Source: Clostridiales bacterium UBA4039
GTDB taxonomy: Bacteria; Bacillota; Clostridia; Lachnospirales; Vallitaleaceae
NCBI GenBank assembly: GCA_002382805.1
Contig: DGAD01000043.1
Coordinates: forward strand, 62,001 to 126,000
Reading direction: 5' to 3'
DNA: 64,000 bases
This document shows positions 8,981-17,583 of the stretch, one piece after another. Position numbers and translations under genes: made by a program. Each line of letters opens with the position of its first letter. Positions within the stretch are counted from its first letter, which is position 1. The notes beneath the pieces were generated by a model. That model saw only the letters and a list, made by a program, of their open reading frames with translations. It was not told the origin of the DNA and ran no database searches.

Positions 8981-10035
8981 AGGTACTGATTGTTGATGAT
9001 GAAGTTTTAGTAAGAAAAGGACTAGTCATGGGCATTGAATGGCAAAAGTTGGGCTTTAATACAGTGCTCGAGGCCAATAATGGACTGACAGCACTTGAGA
9101 TAATTAAAGTTGAAAAACCGGATCTAGTTTTTACAGATATAAAAATGCCCAAAATGGATGGTTTAGAGTTAATTGACCGAATTAAAGCAATATATCCGGC
9201 CACCGTAATCATTGTTTTAAGTTGCTTGAATGACAGTGAAGTTGTACGTGAAGCGATGAAGTTTAATCGAGCGCTTGATTTTATCCCCAAATTATCAATG
9301 AGTACAGATGAACTAGAAAAAATAGTTTGTATGGCAAAAAGTTATATTCATAAAGAAAATGAAGCAAAGAAACTACTTAAAGCGGACATAATTTCCTATA
9401 AGATTATGAATCAAATAAAAAAAATGCTTGAGATTCGCGATGCCATAGGTTGTAAAAAAATAATGAAGGAAATTATAGATGATTTAGTGTCAAAAGGCAT
9501 TGAATATGATGATTTTGCAGGGAAATATGAATTAATCAGTATTTTTAATTTTGAGTTAGAAAAAAATAAGCACTCAATCGAAGATATTATCATTGGAGAC
9601 GATAATGGACTCGATTATCTAAACTCCGTTAAGGACTTGGATGCTTTTCAAAAGAAAATGCTTTATTTTATCGATGTATTTTTTGAGTATCTTGCAAAGA
9701 ATGAAAACGTACAGTTCTCAGAGGAAGTCAATAAAACGATACATTATATACATGAAAATTATATGAAGCAAGTGCGATTAAAAGATATCGCTTTTATGGT
9801 GGGTCTGAATGAGTCTTATTTATCTAGGGTATTTAAGAAGCAAATGGGTAAGACAATCATTGAGTATTTAAATTTTGTGCGCATAAATTATTCGAAAGAA
9901 TTATTGAAAGACCAATTGTGTTTAAATGAAATAGCTGAACTTGTAGGTTATAGTAGTGAAAGTTATTATTCTAGAATGTTTAAGCAATATGAAGGTGTAT
10001 CTCCCAAAAAATATCAAAAATCGACATTTATTTGA
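8977..10035 (+). CDS. YesN-type response regulator (REC plus AraC)
   Basis: This protein has 352 residues. The receiver domain covers residues 1-120, with the acidic pair in LIVDDEVLVRKG, the phospho-acceptor Asp in VFTDIKMPKMDG and a Ser/Lys pair further on. A helical linker leads to an AraC DNA-binding domain at about 250-350, ending YEGVSPKKYQKS. The start codon overlaps the kinase stop (ATGA), a strong sign that the two are partners. It probably activates the binding protein and permease genes directly downstream (10154-13343). Confidence 0.9.
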   Translation: MKVLIVDDEVLVRKGLVMGIEWQKLGFNTVLEANNGLTALEIIKVEKPDLVFTDIKMPKMDGLELIDRIKAIYPATVIIVLSCLNDSEVVREAMKFNRALDFIPKLSMSTDELEKIVCMAKSYIHKENEAKKLLKADIISYKIMNQIKKMLEIRDAIGCKKIMKEIIDDLVSKGIEYDDFAGKYELISIFNFELEKNKHSIEDIIIGDDNGLDYLNSVKDLDAFQKKMLYFIDVFFEYLAKNENVQFSEEVNKTIHYIHENYMKQVRLKDIAFMVGLNESYLSRVFKKQMGKTIIEYLNFVRINYSKELLKDQLCLNEIAELVGYSSESYYSRMFKQYEGVSPKKYQKSTFI

Positions 10036-10094
10036 ACTATTTTGACATTACAAAATTCAAAGAAATATAGTGAATGTTTTCCTCAGAATAATGA

Positions 10095-10113
10095 ATTACA
10101 ATCATTTTGTAAT
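10095..10113. promoter_or_regulatory. Inverted repeat upstream of sugar-binding lipoprotein gene
   Basis: The perfect repeat ATTACAA-TCATT-TTGTAAT lies 41 bases before the lipoprotein start at 10154, just ahead of an AT-rich -10-like stretch. It could be an operator for the upstream response regulator or a weak hairpin after it. No T-run follows, which argues against a terminator. Confidence 0.35.
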
Positions 10114-10153
10114 ATTGATATAGTTAATATACAAAATAAAAGGAGGTACACTT

Positions 10154-11551
10154 ATGAAACAGGTTTTAACAATGCTACTAGTCGGTATATTGATTATTGG
10201 CCTGGCAGGATGTGGGAATTCTGAACAAAATAATAACCAAGGTAATGCGAGTACTGCAGAGCAAAATGGCTCAGAAACGGTGACAGAAGAAAGCACTGCA
10301 TCAGAGCAAGAAGACGATGGAGCCATCAACCTAATTGTTTGGGGGGGAGTACCGGCAGAATCGGGACCGCAAAATCTTGTAGATGCATGGAATCAAGAGC
10401 ATCCCAATGTACAGGTCGAATATGTAAGGTTTGTTAATGATGATACAGGAAATACCAAGCTAGATACTGCCATTTTATCAGGGGAACAAATTGATTTATT
10501 TTTTACTTATAGTGTAGACTTGATGAAAAAAAGAGTTGACGGAGGTTTAGTTGAACCTTTGGAAACATATGGGGCTACAGCATTTATTGAAGAAGAGGTT
10601 ATTGGTGCAGGTAATGGACAAGTATTAATTGAGGATCAATTATATGGACTACCGACAGCGACAGAACCCATTGGAATTATGATTAATCAATCTATGTTAA
10701 CAGAAAAGAATATAGAAATACCGGAAAACTGGACAGTTGATGATTTCTTTGATATTGCAGAAGCGCTCTCAGGAGAAAAAGATGGTCAAAAAATATATGG
10801 AACACATGCCTATTATTCAGGATTGCCACTTGATTTTGCAAGAACGGTTTTAGGTGGAGATTATTTGTATAAAGAAAACGGACAAGAAAGCAATTTTGAT
10901 GCCGAAGAATTTAAAGCTAATGCAAGAGTAAAAGAATTAATGGATAATGGATATGCCATGTCATTTGATGAATTGTTTTCTAGAAAATTTCAATCCTATG
11001 CACATCCTGCTTTTTTAAATGGTGAAGTAGCGATGATGCCATTTAGTGCATGGATGTTAAGATATGTTCAAGATTCAGAAAATTTTCCTCATGACTTTGT
11101 AACGACTTTTGCACCATATCCGACAACTGCAGAAGGCGTGGAAAATAATTATCAGGGACAGTTAAATAATCATTTAAGCATTAGTAGTAATTCCCAGTAT
11201 AAAAATGAAGCTTGGGAGTTTATGAAATATTGGATTACTGAAGGGTCACAATATATGTATGCTGGAGGTAAACTTCCTGTTTGGAACAAGGCAGATCCAG
11301 GAGAGGTTCTTAAAGGTATACTTGGAGAAAATGCTTCGGAGTTATTTGACATAGATGCATATAGAGAGGTAATGCTAAATGAAGATTTAGAATTTATTGT
11401 GGATACAATTACAACAGCTTACCCACAGATTATGCAGATTTATAAAGAAGAGTCAGAAATGTACTTCTTAGATGTATATAGTAGTCAAGACGAGTATCTT
11501 AGTATACTAAAGGAAAGATCTGACGCGGCAATCAAAGAGGTTGCAGAATAA
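10154..11551 (+). CDS. Sugar-binding lipoprotein of a CUT1 ABC importer
   Basis: This protein has 465 residues. A signal peptide ends in lipobox LAGC near residue 20, followed by an acidic Ser/Thr/Glu linker to about residue 50 and a family 1 extracellular solute-binding domain (LIVWGGVPAESGPQNLVDAW, then IDLFFTYSVDLMKKRVDGGL). It should be anchored to the outer face of the membrane and deliver sugar to the permeases encoded next. The ATG follows AAAAGGAGG. The substrate is unknown. The neighbouring oxidoreductases suggest it is oxidised after import, but that is inference. Confidence 0.88.
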   Translation: MKQVLTMLLVGILIIGLAGCGNSEQNNNQGNASTAEQNGSETVTEESTASEQEDDGAINLIVWGGVPAESGPQNLVDAWNQEHPNVQVEYVRFVNDDTGNTKLDTAILSGEQIDLFFTYSVDLMKKRVDGGLVEPLETYGATAFIEEEVIGAGNGQVLIEDQLYGLPTATEPIGIMINQSMLTEKNIEIPENWTVDDFFDIAEALSGEKDGQKIYGTHAYYSGLPLDFARTVLGGDYLYKENGQESNFDAEEFKANARVKELMDNGYAMSFDELFSRKFQSYAHPAFLNGEVAMMPFSAWMLRYVQDSENFPHDFVTTFAPYPTTAEGVENNYQGQLNNHLSISSNSQYKNEAWEFMKYWITEGSQYMYAGGKLPVWNKADPGEVLKGILGENASELFDIDAYREVMLNEDLEFIVDTITTAYPQIMQIYKEESEMYFLDVYSSQDEYLSILKERSDAAIKEVAE

Positions 11552-11560
11552 TAAAAACAA

Positions 11561-11588
11561 TCGAAAGACCGATGATTCGGTCTTTCGA
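11561..11588 (+). terminator. Stable hairpin after the binding-protein gene (no T-run)
   Basis: A perfect 12-base stem TCGAAAGACCGA/TCGGTCTTTCGA closes on a TGAT loop. No U-rich tail follows, so it probably stabilises the upstream mRNA or dampens read-through rather than ending transcription. That fits the usual excess of binding protein over permease. Confidence 0.6.
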
Positions 11589-11608
11589 AATATTAAGGAT
11601 GTGTATTT

Positions 11609-12493
11609 ATGAAAAAAAGAAAAGTTAATTGGACTGCACTTATGTTTATCGCGCCAAACTATATAGGATTTGTTATCTTTATCTTACTTCCGGTCATATT
11701 TTCCTTAATTATATCTTTTACAGATTATAATGTATTTAAAGGTTTTGCCGGTATGAAATTCAATGGATTTGAAAATGCAATCAATATGTTTACAGATCCT
11801 TGGTTTATTGATGCGGTTAAAAATAATTTGAAATATACACTGATTACAATTCCGATAATGATGGGACTTTCTGTAGTGTTATCAATTTTTCTCAATAATA
11901 AAGTGTATTTAAAAAATTTCTTTAGAATTATCATTTTCATTCCATACATTTCAAGTATAGTTGCAGTTTCTGCTATATGGAGTATGATGTTTAATCCGTC
12001 TCAAGGAATAATAAATCAATTCCTTCAGAGTATTGGAGTCGAAAATACGCCCGGATGGTTAGGGAGTATTTCGTGGTCGCTTCCGGCGATTATGATTGTG
12101 GGAATATGGATGGGACTTGGTTATAATACAGTTGTATATATGGCAGGATTGCAAAGTATCGATTCGAATTTATATGAAGCATCAGAAATTGATGGTGCAA
12201 ATGGATTTCAACAATTTTTCCATGTCACATTACCCATGTTGTCAAGTACGACTTTTTTCTTGCTCATTACCAATATAATATATTCATTTCAGGTATTTGG
12301 TACAGTAAATATCATGACGGGAGGAGGGCCAGGGCGCTCCACAACGGTTATTGCACATTATATTTATTTGTCTGGGTTTAGATATAATAAAATGGGGTAT
12401 GCATCTGCAATGGCATGGGTATTATTAATGGTAATCTTTATAGTAACCTTGTTTCAATGGCGAATTCAAAAGAGATTCGAAGCTAGACAGTAG
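11609..12493 (+). CDS. CUT1 ABC sugar permease, MalF/UgpA type
   Basis: This permease has 294 residues and about six membrane segments, the first near residues 11-33 (ALMFIAPNYIGFVIFILLPV). The conserved EAA loop that contacts the ATPase is visible as YEASEIDGANGFQQFFHVTL. With 12507-13343 it forms the channel for the sugar brought by the lipoprotein at 10154. No ATPase gene is nearby; CUT1 importers of this kind often share an MsmK-like ATPase encoded elsewhere. Confidence 0.9.
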   Translation: MKKRKVNWTALMFIAPNYIGFVIFILLPVIFSLIISFTDYNVFKGFAGMKFNGFENAINMFTDPWFIDAVKNNLKYTLITIPIMMGLSVVLSIFLNNKVYLKNFFRIIIFIPYISSIVAVSAIWSMMFNPSQGIINQFLQSIGVENTPGWLGSISWSLPAIMIVGIWMGLGYNTVVYMAGLQSIDSNLYEASEIDGANGFQQFFHVTLPMLSSTTFFLLITNIIYSFQVFGTVNIMTGGGPGRSTTVIAHYIYLSGFRYNKMGYASAMAWVLLMVIFIVTLFQWRIQKRFEARQ

Positions 12494-12506
12494 ACTGGAG
12501 GAAAAA

Positions 12507-13343
12507 ATGACTATAAAAACAACCGTTCGGAAATCTTTATACACACTTGTAATTGGAACAATATGTATCTTAATTGTATATCCGTTTATTTGGATGATTG
12601 TATCTTCCTTTAAACCGCTTAATGAAATACATCAATTTCCACCTAAATTATTCACAAGTAATATGTCTTTTGACAACTTTAAGGTGGTTTTATTCGAGCA
12701 GACACCGTCCTTTTTGCTATATTTCAAAAATACATTAATTACAACCGTCGTATCTGTTTTAGGAACGATGATTACAGCATCAATGGCCGGATATGCTTTT
12801 GCTAAAATGGAGTTTAAGTATAGAGATAAACTTTTCCTCTTATATCTAGTGACAATGATGGTTCCTTTTCAAGTGCTCATGGTTCCACAATTTATTCTAT
12901 TTAAATATCTTGGTATTTTTAATACTTTATTTGCCCTCATATTACCAAAACTATTCTCTCCATTAAGCACCTTCCTAATGCGACAGTTTTATGTGGATAT
13001 CCCAACTTCTATTATTGAAGCGGGCCGAATTGATGGTGCTAGTGAAGCTATGATTTTTTGGAAATTAGTATTTCCATTAGCAAAACCAGCCATGGCAACC
13101 GTTGTAATCTTGAATTTTGTCTGGCGTTGGAATGATTATGAATCACCTTTGATTTTTCTTACAGATAGTCAATATTACACATTAACAGTAGGACTGACAA
13201 ATTTTATTGATGAAGCCGGCGTGGCTATGGATCATTTGATCATGGCAGGGGCATCGGTTGCAATGATTCCTATGTTGATTATTTTCTTAATATGTCAACG
13301 ATATATGATTGATGGGTTAACATCAGGAAGCGTAAAGGGATAG
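12507..13343 (+). CDS. CUT1 ABC sugar permease, MalG/UgpE type
   Basis: This permease has 278 residues and about six membrane segments. The EAA loop is IEAGRIDGASEAMIFWKLVF, and the protein ends with the typical YMIDGLTSGSVKG tail of MalG-like subunits. It starts 13 bases after the first permease with a GGAGG site. It is the last intact gene of the importer operon; a decayed gene follows. Confidence 0.9.
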   Translation: MTIKTTVRKSLYTLVIGTICILIVYPFIWMIVSSFKPLNEIHQFPPKLFTSNMSFDNFKVVLFEQTPSFLLYFKNTLITTVVSVLGTMITASMAGYAFAKMEFKYRDKLFLLYLVTMMVPFQVLMVPQFILFKYLGIFNTLFALILPKLFSPLSTFLMRQFYVDIPTSIIEAGRIDGASEAMIFWKLVFPLAKPAMATVVILNFVWRWNDYESPLIFLTDSQYYTLTVGLTNFIDEAGVAMDHLIMAGASVAMIPMLIIFLICQRYMIDGLTSGSVKG

Positions 13344-13437
13344 AAATAAACATATTTATTTGATAGGTATTACCTACAGTGCTCAAAAGAACATTTATGT
13401 TATAATAATATTAGACAAATGAAAAATAATTTCAATT

Positions 13438-14304
13438 GACGACCAAGTGTCAGAAGATGAAACGACGGAAGACTTAGGAGAAGACCAAGAGGTGGAGGAA
13501 GATTAGGAGGGGATCTACGTGAATAGCTTTAACTTGTCTACTAATGAACTCGTGGAAGCTTTTGAAGAGACAAGTTTCAGTCAACCATTGCAGCTGATTT
13601 ATGATTATGAAGATAGTCTGTATGTTTATGTTGTTGAAAAATAGGGGCTCATAAAGAGAATAAACACAAGAAATAATACAATGGAAGTTTTTATGGACTT
13701 AAGGCAAACTGTTGATACATCAGAAAATGAAAAGGGATTATTGGGACTAGCGTTTGATCCGAATAATAACGCTTAGAACCTCAGCAATTTATTAGGGGAA
13801 ATACTAAGAATTGATGCTGATATTACGGCAGATAATTAAAGCTACATAATAACGAAAGGCAATCCTTTTGCAAGAGAAATTGATGCAATGGGTGAAATAT
13901 AGGCATACGGACTTCGAAATCCATTGAAATTTAGTGTTGATAAGTATAGAGAAATCATTTTTGCAGGTTATGTCGGACAAAATACCATTGAATAAATCGA
14001 TGTTATTGAAAGTGATCCTATTGATCCGGTTTATGAGTATCCTCATTCTGAAGGTCGATCAATAAATAGAGGATATACGTATTATGGTGATGCATTACCG
14101 AATCTTTTCGGTTTCTTTGTCTACAGAGATTTTACTTCAGGAACAATTTGGGGACTACGGATTGATCAAAATAATCAAGTACACAATGAAACAGTCTTCC
14201 CCACAGATTTAAGAACGTCGTCATTTGGATTGGATGCAAATAATGAACTGGACATTATTGACTTTACAGGTGGCATATATCAAATTGAGGAGGTAGATGA
14301 GTAA
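13438..14304 (+). pseudogene. Decayed glucose/sorbosone (PQQ-type) dehydrogenase-like gene
   Basis: One continuous frame (phase of 13519) keeps clear homology to secreted sugar dehydrogenases of the GSDH beta-propeller family: LYVYVVEK, EKGLLGLAFDP, NLSNLLGEILRID, AYGLRNP, YPHSEGRSINRGYTYYGDAL. It is broken by in-frame stops at 13504, 13642, 13774, 13837, 13900 and 13993. Several fall on residues that can be guessed (Gln in NNNA-x-NLS; Trp in EI-x-AYGLRNP). About 70-75 residues between GLAFDP and NNNA are missing in frame, and no signal peptide is left, though an acidic linker remains. No frameshift was found. It probably once encoded a surface enzyme of the upstream sugar locus. Confidence 0.75.
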
Positions 14305-14492
14305 TGGAGAGTAATCAAATATCAAATAGCATATATATTTCTATGGCTTCGCTGGAAGTCTTGATTATATGTGTAACAGGGATGGAAACATATTATTATG
14401 GAATATTGTGGCTTTTTCCATTAATGCTATTTTTAATTCCAGCCTATAGAATCGTGAAGCCGGAGTTGGCAAATAATAAAAGGGACAGATAG
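14304..14492 (+). CDS. Small membrane protein of unknown function
   Basis: This frame of 62 residues has two hydrophobic stretches (MASLEVLIICVTGMETYYYG and ILWLFPLMLFLIPAYRIV) and a charged tail. Its ATG overlaps the TAA of the decayed dehydrogenase gene and has GAGGAGG ten bases upstream, so it was translationally coupled to that gene. A terminator follows. I do not recognise the family. It may be a real small protein or an eroding passenger of the pseudogene. Confidence 0.5.
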   Translation: MESNQISNSIYISMASLEVLIICVTGMETYYYGILWLFPLMLFLIPAYRIVKPELANNKRDR

Positions 14493-14510
14493 TTTAAGTC
14501 CCTTTATTTT
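14479..14510. terminator. Bidirectional terminator
   Basis: AAAGGGAC (14479-14486) pairs with GTCCCTTT (14498-14505) and is followed by ATTTTTC. It ends the importer operon and overlaps the stop of the convergent AraC gene, so it may serve both directions. Confidence 0.75.
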
Positions 14511-15409
14511 TCTATAATAGCTTTCACCGATGAGGCATATTCGGATAAGGTCATCCCTGTTGTTGTCTTAAAGATTCGCGACAGATAGTGAATGGAACTA
14601 TAACCAAGTAATTCTGCGATTTCAGTAAAGTTATGGTTTTCCTCACGAATAAGACGCTTGATTTCATCCATTTTCATGGCTTTAAAGTAGTCCATTACAC
14701 TGTGACTGGTCCCGTCTTTAAATAATTTTTGAAGGGAAGATCGACTCAGTAGAGTGCTTTTACATATGTCTTCAAGAGTAAGTGGCTGATGAATGTTTTC
14801 CTGTAGATAATTTATGACAATGGCAAGCTTGTCTTCGCGCATATATTCATGGATGGAAGAAGAGATCTTAACTTCTTTTTCATAATTCGCATGGTTTTCC
14901 AAAATCTCTAATAAAAAAAGTTCCAAATACATTACAATATATTGTTCGGATAGGGTAGGCGTGTTAATGCGCTTATCCATTTTTTTTAGCATGGGATCAT
15001 TTAAATTATTGGAAAAGGTTGCTTGAGCAGCGGCAACGATTTTGCCAAGATACGTATGGAGATGTCCATCGATAGACAAGATGCGCTGCTTAAAATAGTC
15101 CATGGATTCGCTCTGACATTCAAAGGCAATCACGACAAGGTTAGGGGCGCTTTCGCCATTAGCAAGAACAGTGTGCCATTCGTTAGGTTCGTGAAAGATT
15201 ACCTGTCCTTTAGACAGCATATACATGGTATCTCGTGCCTTGACATTAATATGTCCCTTGTCGACATATAGGAACTCCCAAAAATTGTGGCGTTCACCTT
15301 CAAAGATGTAATTTTTTGAGTACTCAAAATAGTGTACTGTAATGATGTTGTCAATGGAAATCAAACGATGAATCGGTGTAAGTCCATAACCATCAATAGT
15401 GTTAACCAT
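14504..15409 (-). CDS. AraC-family regulator with cupin sensor
   Basis: This regulator has 301 residues from the ATG at 15409, which follows TTGGAG; a TTG twelve bases upstream is less likely. The N-terminal half is a cupin-type sensor (HNFWEFLYVDKGHINVKARD, then KGQVIFHEPNEWHTVLANGE). Residues about 195-298 are the AraC DNA-binding domain (SRSSLQKLFKDGTSHSVMDY, ending MTLSEYASSVKA). It is divergent from the nucleotidyltransferase-NahK-GalE operon across a 143-base gap that holds a perfect palindrome, so it probably regulates that operon. Confidence 0.82.
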   Translation of the reverse strand: MVNTIDGYGLTPIHRLISIDNIITVHYFEYSKNYIFEGERHNFWEFLYVDKGHINVKARDTMYMLSKGQVIFHEPNEWHTVLANGESAPNLVVIAFECQSESMDYFKQRILSIDGHLHTYLGKIVAAAQATFSNNLNDPMLKKMDKRINTPTLSEQYIVMYLELFLLEILENHANYEKEVKISSSIHEYMREDKLAIVINYLQENIHQPLTLEDICKSTLLSRSSLQKLFKDGTSHSVMDYFKAMKMDEIKRLIREENHNFTEIAELLGYSSIHYLSRIFKTTTGMTLSEYASSVKAIIEK

Positions 15410-15453
15410 GAAAAACTCCAATCTGAACCAATAAATAGTTTCCTCTTCTATTA

Positions 15454-15467
15454 TACAATCGATTGTA
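15454..15467. promoter_or_regulatory. Perfect 14-base palindrome in a divergent promoter region
   Basis: TACAATCGATTGTA is its own reverse complement. It sits between the divergent AraC gene and the galacto-N-biose operon, with further GTACAA-type half-sites close by (about 15464-15492). It is a candidate operator. Perfect palindromes are less typical of AraC proteins than direct repeats, so another regulator is possible. Confidence 0.4.
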
Positions 15468-15552
15468 CAAAAAGAGTAGAAGAAAGTACAAATACATGTT
15501 AAGAAAAAGTTGTTATGATATAGTTAAGATCAAAGTGTTATGGAGGTATAAA

Positions 15553-16470
15553 ATGAAAAAACCAGTATTAGTTGTTTTAGCAGCAGGAATTGGAAGTCGC
15601 TACGGTGGATTAAAGCAGATGGACCCAGTAGGGCGTTATGATGAGGCAATTATCGAATACTCTGTTTTTGACGCAATTGAAGCAGGATTTGAAGAAGTTA
15701 TTTTTATTATTAACCATAAAATTGAGAATGATTTTAAAGAAATTATTGGAAAGCGAGTTGAGCCCTTTATACGTGTACAATACGCCTTTCAAGAGTTAGA
15801 CGATGTGCCTTGTGAAATCGTGATTCCAAAAGATAGAGTTAAACCCTTTGGTACGGCACATGCAGTGTATGCAGCAAGACATTTGATTCAAGGACCCTTT
15901 GCAATCATCAATGCGGATGATTATTATGGCAAAGAAGCTTTTGCACAGCTATATACATTTTTAAAGGATGAGAAAAAAAGTGAGCGTGCATACGCGATGG
16001 TTGGATATATGTTAAAAAACACTGTGACGGAAAATGGATATGTTTCTCGAGGAATATGTAGCTTAGATGAAGATGAGAATCTGAAAAACGTTGTGGAGCG
16101 TGTACATATTGAAAAACGTCCACAAGATATCGCCTACTTAGAAGAGCAACAGTGGACAACACTTCCAGAAGAGACAATTGTATCAATGAATATGTGGGGA
16201 CTTAAACCTTCCTTCCTTGAAGAAGTTGAAGCGACAATCGTAGACTTTTTGTCAGCGGCCCTTGAAGCTAATCCCTTAAAGAGTGAGTTCTATCTTCCTT
16301 ATGTCGTTGATCAAATGGTTCAAAAGGAAAAAGCGCAAGTGAAAGTTTTAAAAACTTCAGAAAAATGGTATGGAGTGACGTATCAAGAAGATAAAAAGAC
16401 AGTGGTGGAAGCAATCAACACGATGATTGATGAAGGAAAATACCCTGAAAAATTATGGAGGACAAAATAA
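15553..16470 (+). CDS. Sugar-1-phosphate nucleotidyltransferase (UTP-type)
   Basis: This protein has 305 residues from the ATG at 15553 after TGGAGG; an upstream in-frame start at 15463 adds a basic leader with no ribosome binding site. The nucleotide-binding signature LAAGIGSRYGGLKQMDPVGR opens the protein, followed by the metal site INADDYYGKEAF near residue 110. The fold is that of GalU/RfbA-type pyrophosphorylases. Next to NahK and GalE it most plausibly makes UDP-Gal, UDP-Glc or UDP-HexNAc from the sugar 1-phosphates released by GH112 phosphorolysis, in the cytosol. The exact sugar cannot be read from the sequence. Its stop overlaps the next start by one base. Confidence 0.82.
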   Translation: MKKPVLVVLAAGIGSRYGGLKQMDPVGRYDEAIIEYSVFDAIEAGFEEVIFIINHKIENDFKEIIGKRVEPFIRVQYAFQELDDVPCEIVIPKDRVKPFGTAHAVYAARHLIQGPFAIINADDYYGKEAFAQLYTFLKDEKKSERAYAMVGYMLKNTVTENGYVSRGICSLDEDENLKNVVERVHIEKRPQDIAYLEEQQWTTLPEETIVSMNMWGLKPSFLEEVEATIVDFLSAALEANPLKSEFYLPYVVDQMVQKEKAQVKVLKTSEKWYGVTYQEDKKTVVEAINTMIDEGKYPEKLWRTK

Positions 16471-17564
16471 TGGCATATAATTTTGATGTGATTTGCAAGC
16501 AATTTCAATGGAACGGAGAATTTGACAGTATTCGCCCATATGGGGATGGACATATCAATGATACATATCTTGTGACAATGCAAGACGCAGAACAAAAGGT
16601 TCTATACATATTACAGCGCGTAAATCATAATATATTCAAGCAAACCCAAGAGTTAATGGAAAATATCGAAAAGGTGACCGGCTATTTGGTTTCGTATATT
16701 CAGAAACATCCTTTGCCCAATTATGAGGTGTTGACGTTGGTGGCGACTTATGGCGGACAAAGCTTCTATAAAGATGCGGACGGTAACTTTTGGCGTTCAT
16801 ATGAATTTGTACATAATGCGACCGGGCATTTATTTGCAGAAAATGCAACCATGCTCTATGAAGCAGGACGAGCGTTTGGATTGTTTCAACATATGCTCAA
16901 GGACTACCCTGCAGCAACATTACATGAGACGATTCAAGGATTTCATAATACCCGACAACGGTATGAAAATTTTATGCGATCTTTAGAAAAAGATGCAAAA
17001 CAGCGTGCTAAGGATTGTCAAGCAGAGATTGATTTCACGACCCAACATGAAGGAATAACGAAGCTGATTTTGACAGAAATGGAAAAGGGAAACATACCAA
17101 CACGTGTGACCCATAATGATACGAAGATTAATAACGTGTTACTAGATGATGCGACAGGTAAGGGGCGTTGTGTCATTGACTTGGATACCGTAATGCCTGG
17201 AAGCGCTCTCTATGATTTTGGTGATGCGATTCGTTCATGTGGAAGTACGCTAGAAGAAGATGCACAAAATTTAGAGGACATGGATGTAGACTTGGAGAGA
17301 TTTGAAGCGTATACTAAAGGATATCTTGAGATAATGAAAGATGAATTAACGGCGAAGGAACTAGAATTATTGCCAATGAGTGCCATTATCATGACCTTTG
17401 AGTGTGGGATGCGCTTTCTTACGGACCACTTGGACGGCGACACATATTTTAAAGTCCACAAAGAGAATCACAATTTGATTCGAGCAAAGAATCAATATGC
17501 ATTTGTGAAAAAAATGGAAGAAAAATTACCGCTTATGGAAGCGATTGTAAAAAAATATATTTAA
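16470..17564 (+). CDS. nahK: N-acetylhexosamine 1-kinase (NahK/LnpB-like)
   Basis: This kinase has 364 residues with an aminoglycoside-phosphotransferase fold. FGEGHIN-like nucleotide loop residues appear as IRPYGDGHINDTYLV near the N-terminus. The catalytic loop is THNDTKINNVLLD and the metal site is VIDLDTVMPGSALYDFGDAI. This combination matches NahK, which phosphorylates GlcNAc or GalNAc at the anomeric OH using ATP. I start it at ATG 16470, which overlaps the previous stop and follows GGAGG. It completes the GNB/LNB pathway by activating the HexNAc that GH112 releases. Confidence 0.87.
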   Translation: MAYNFDVICKQFQWNGEFDSIRPYGDGHINDTYLVTMQDAEQKVLYILQRVNHNIFKQTQELMENIEKVTGYLVSYIQKHPLPNYEVLTLVATYGGQSFYKDADGNFWRSYEFVHNATGHLFAENATMLYEAGRAFGLFQHMLKDYPAATLHETIQGFHNTRQRYENFMRSLEKDAKQRAKDCQAEIDFTTQHEGITKLILTEMEKGNIPTRVTHNDTKINNVLLDDATGKGRCVIDLDTVMPGSALYDFGDAIRSCGSTLEEDAQNLEDMDVDLERFEAYTKGYLEIMKDELTAKELELLPMSAIIMTFECGMRFLTDHLDGDTYFKVHKENHNLIRAKNQYAFVKKMEEKLPLMEAIVKKYI

Positions 17565-17583
17565 TAACAGAAGGGAAGGTACA

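Noticed and set aside
13438..14304. Stop-codon reassignment or programmed readthrough in the dehydrogenase frame
   Set aside because: One stop replaces a conserved Trp, others replace Gln or Glu-type positions, and a large internal part is missing; ordinary decay explains all of this, and every neighbouring gene uses normal stops.
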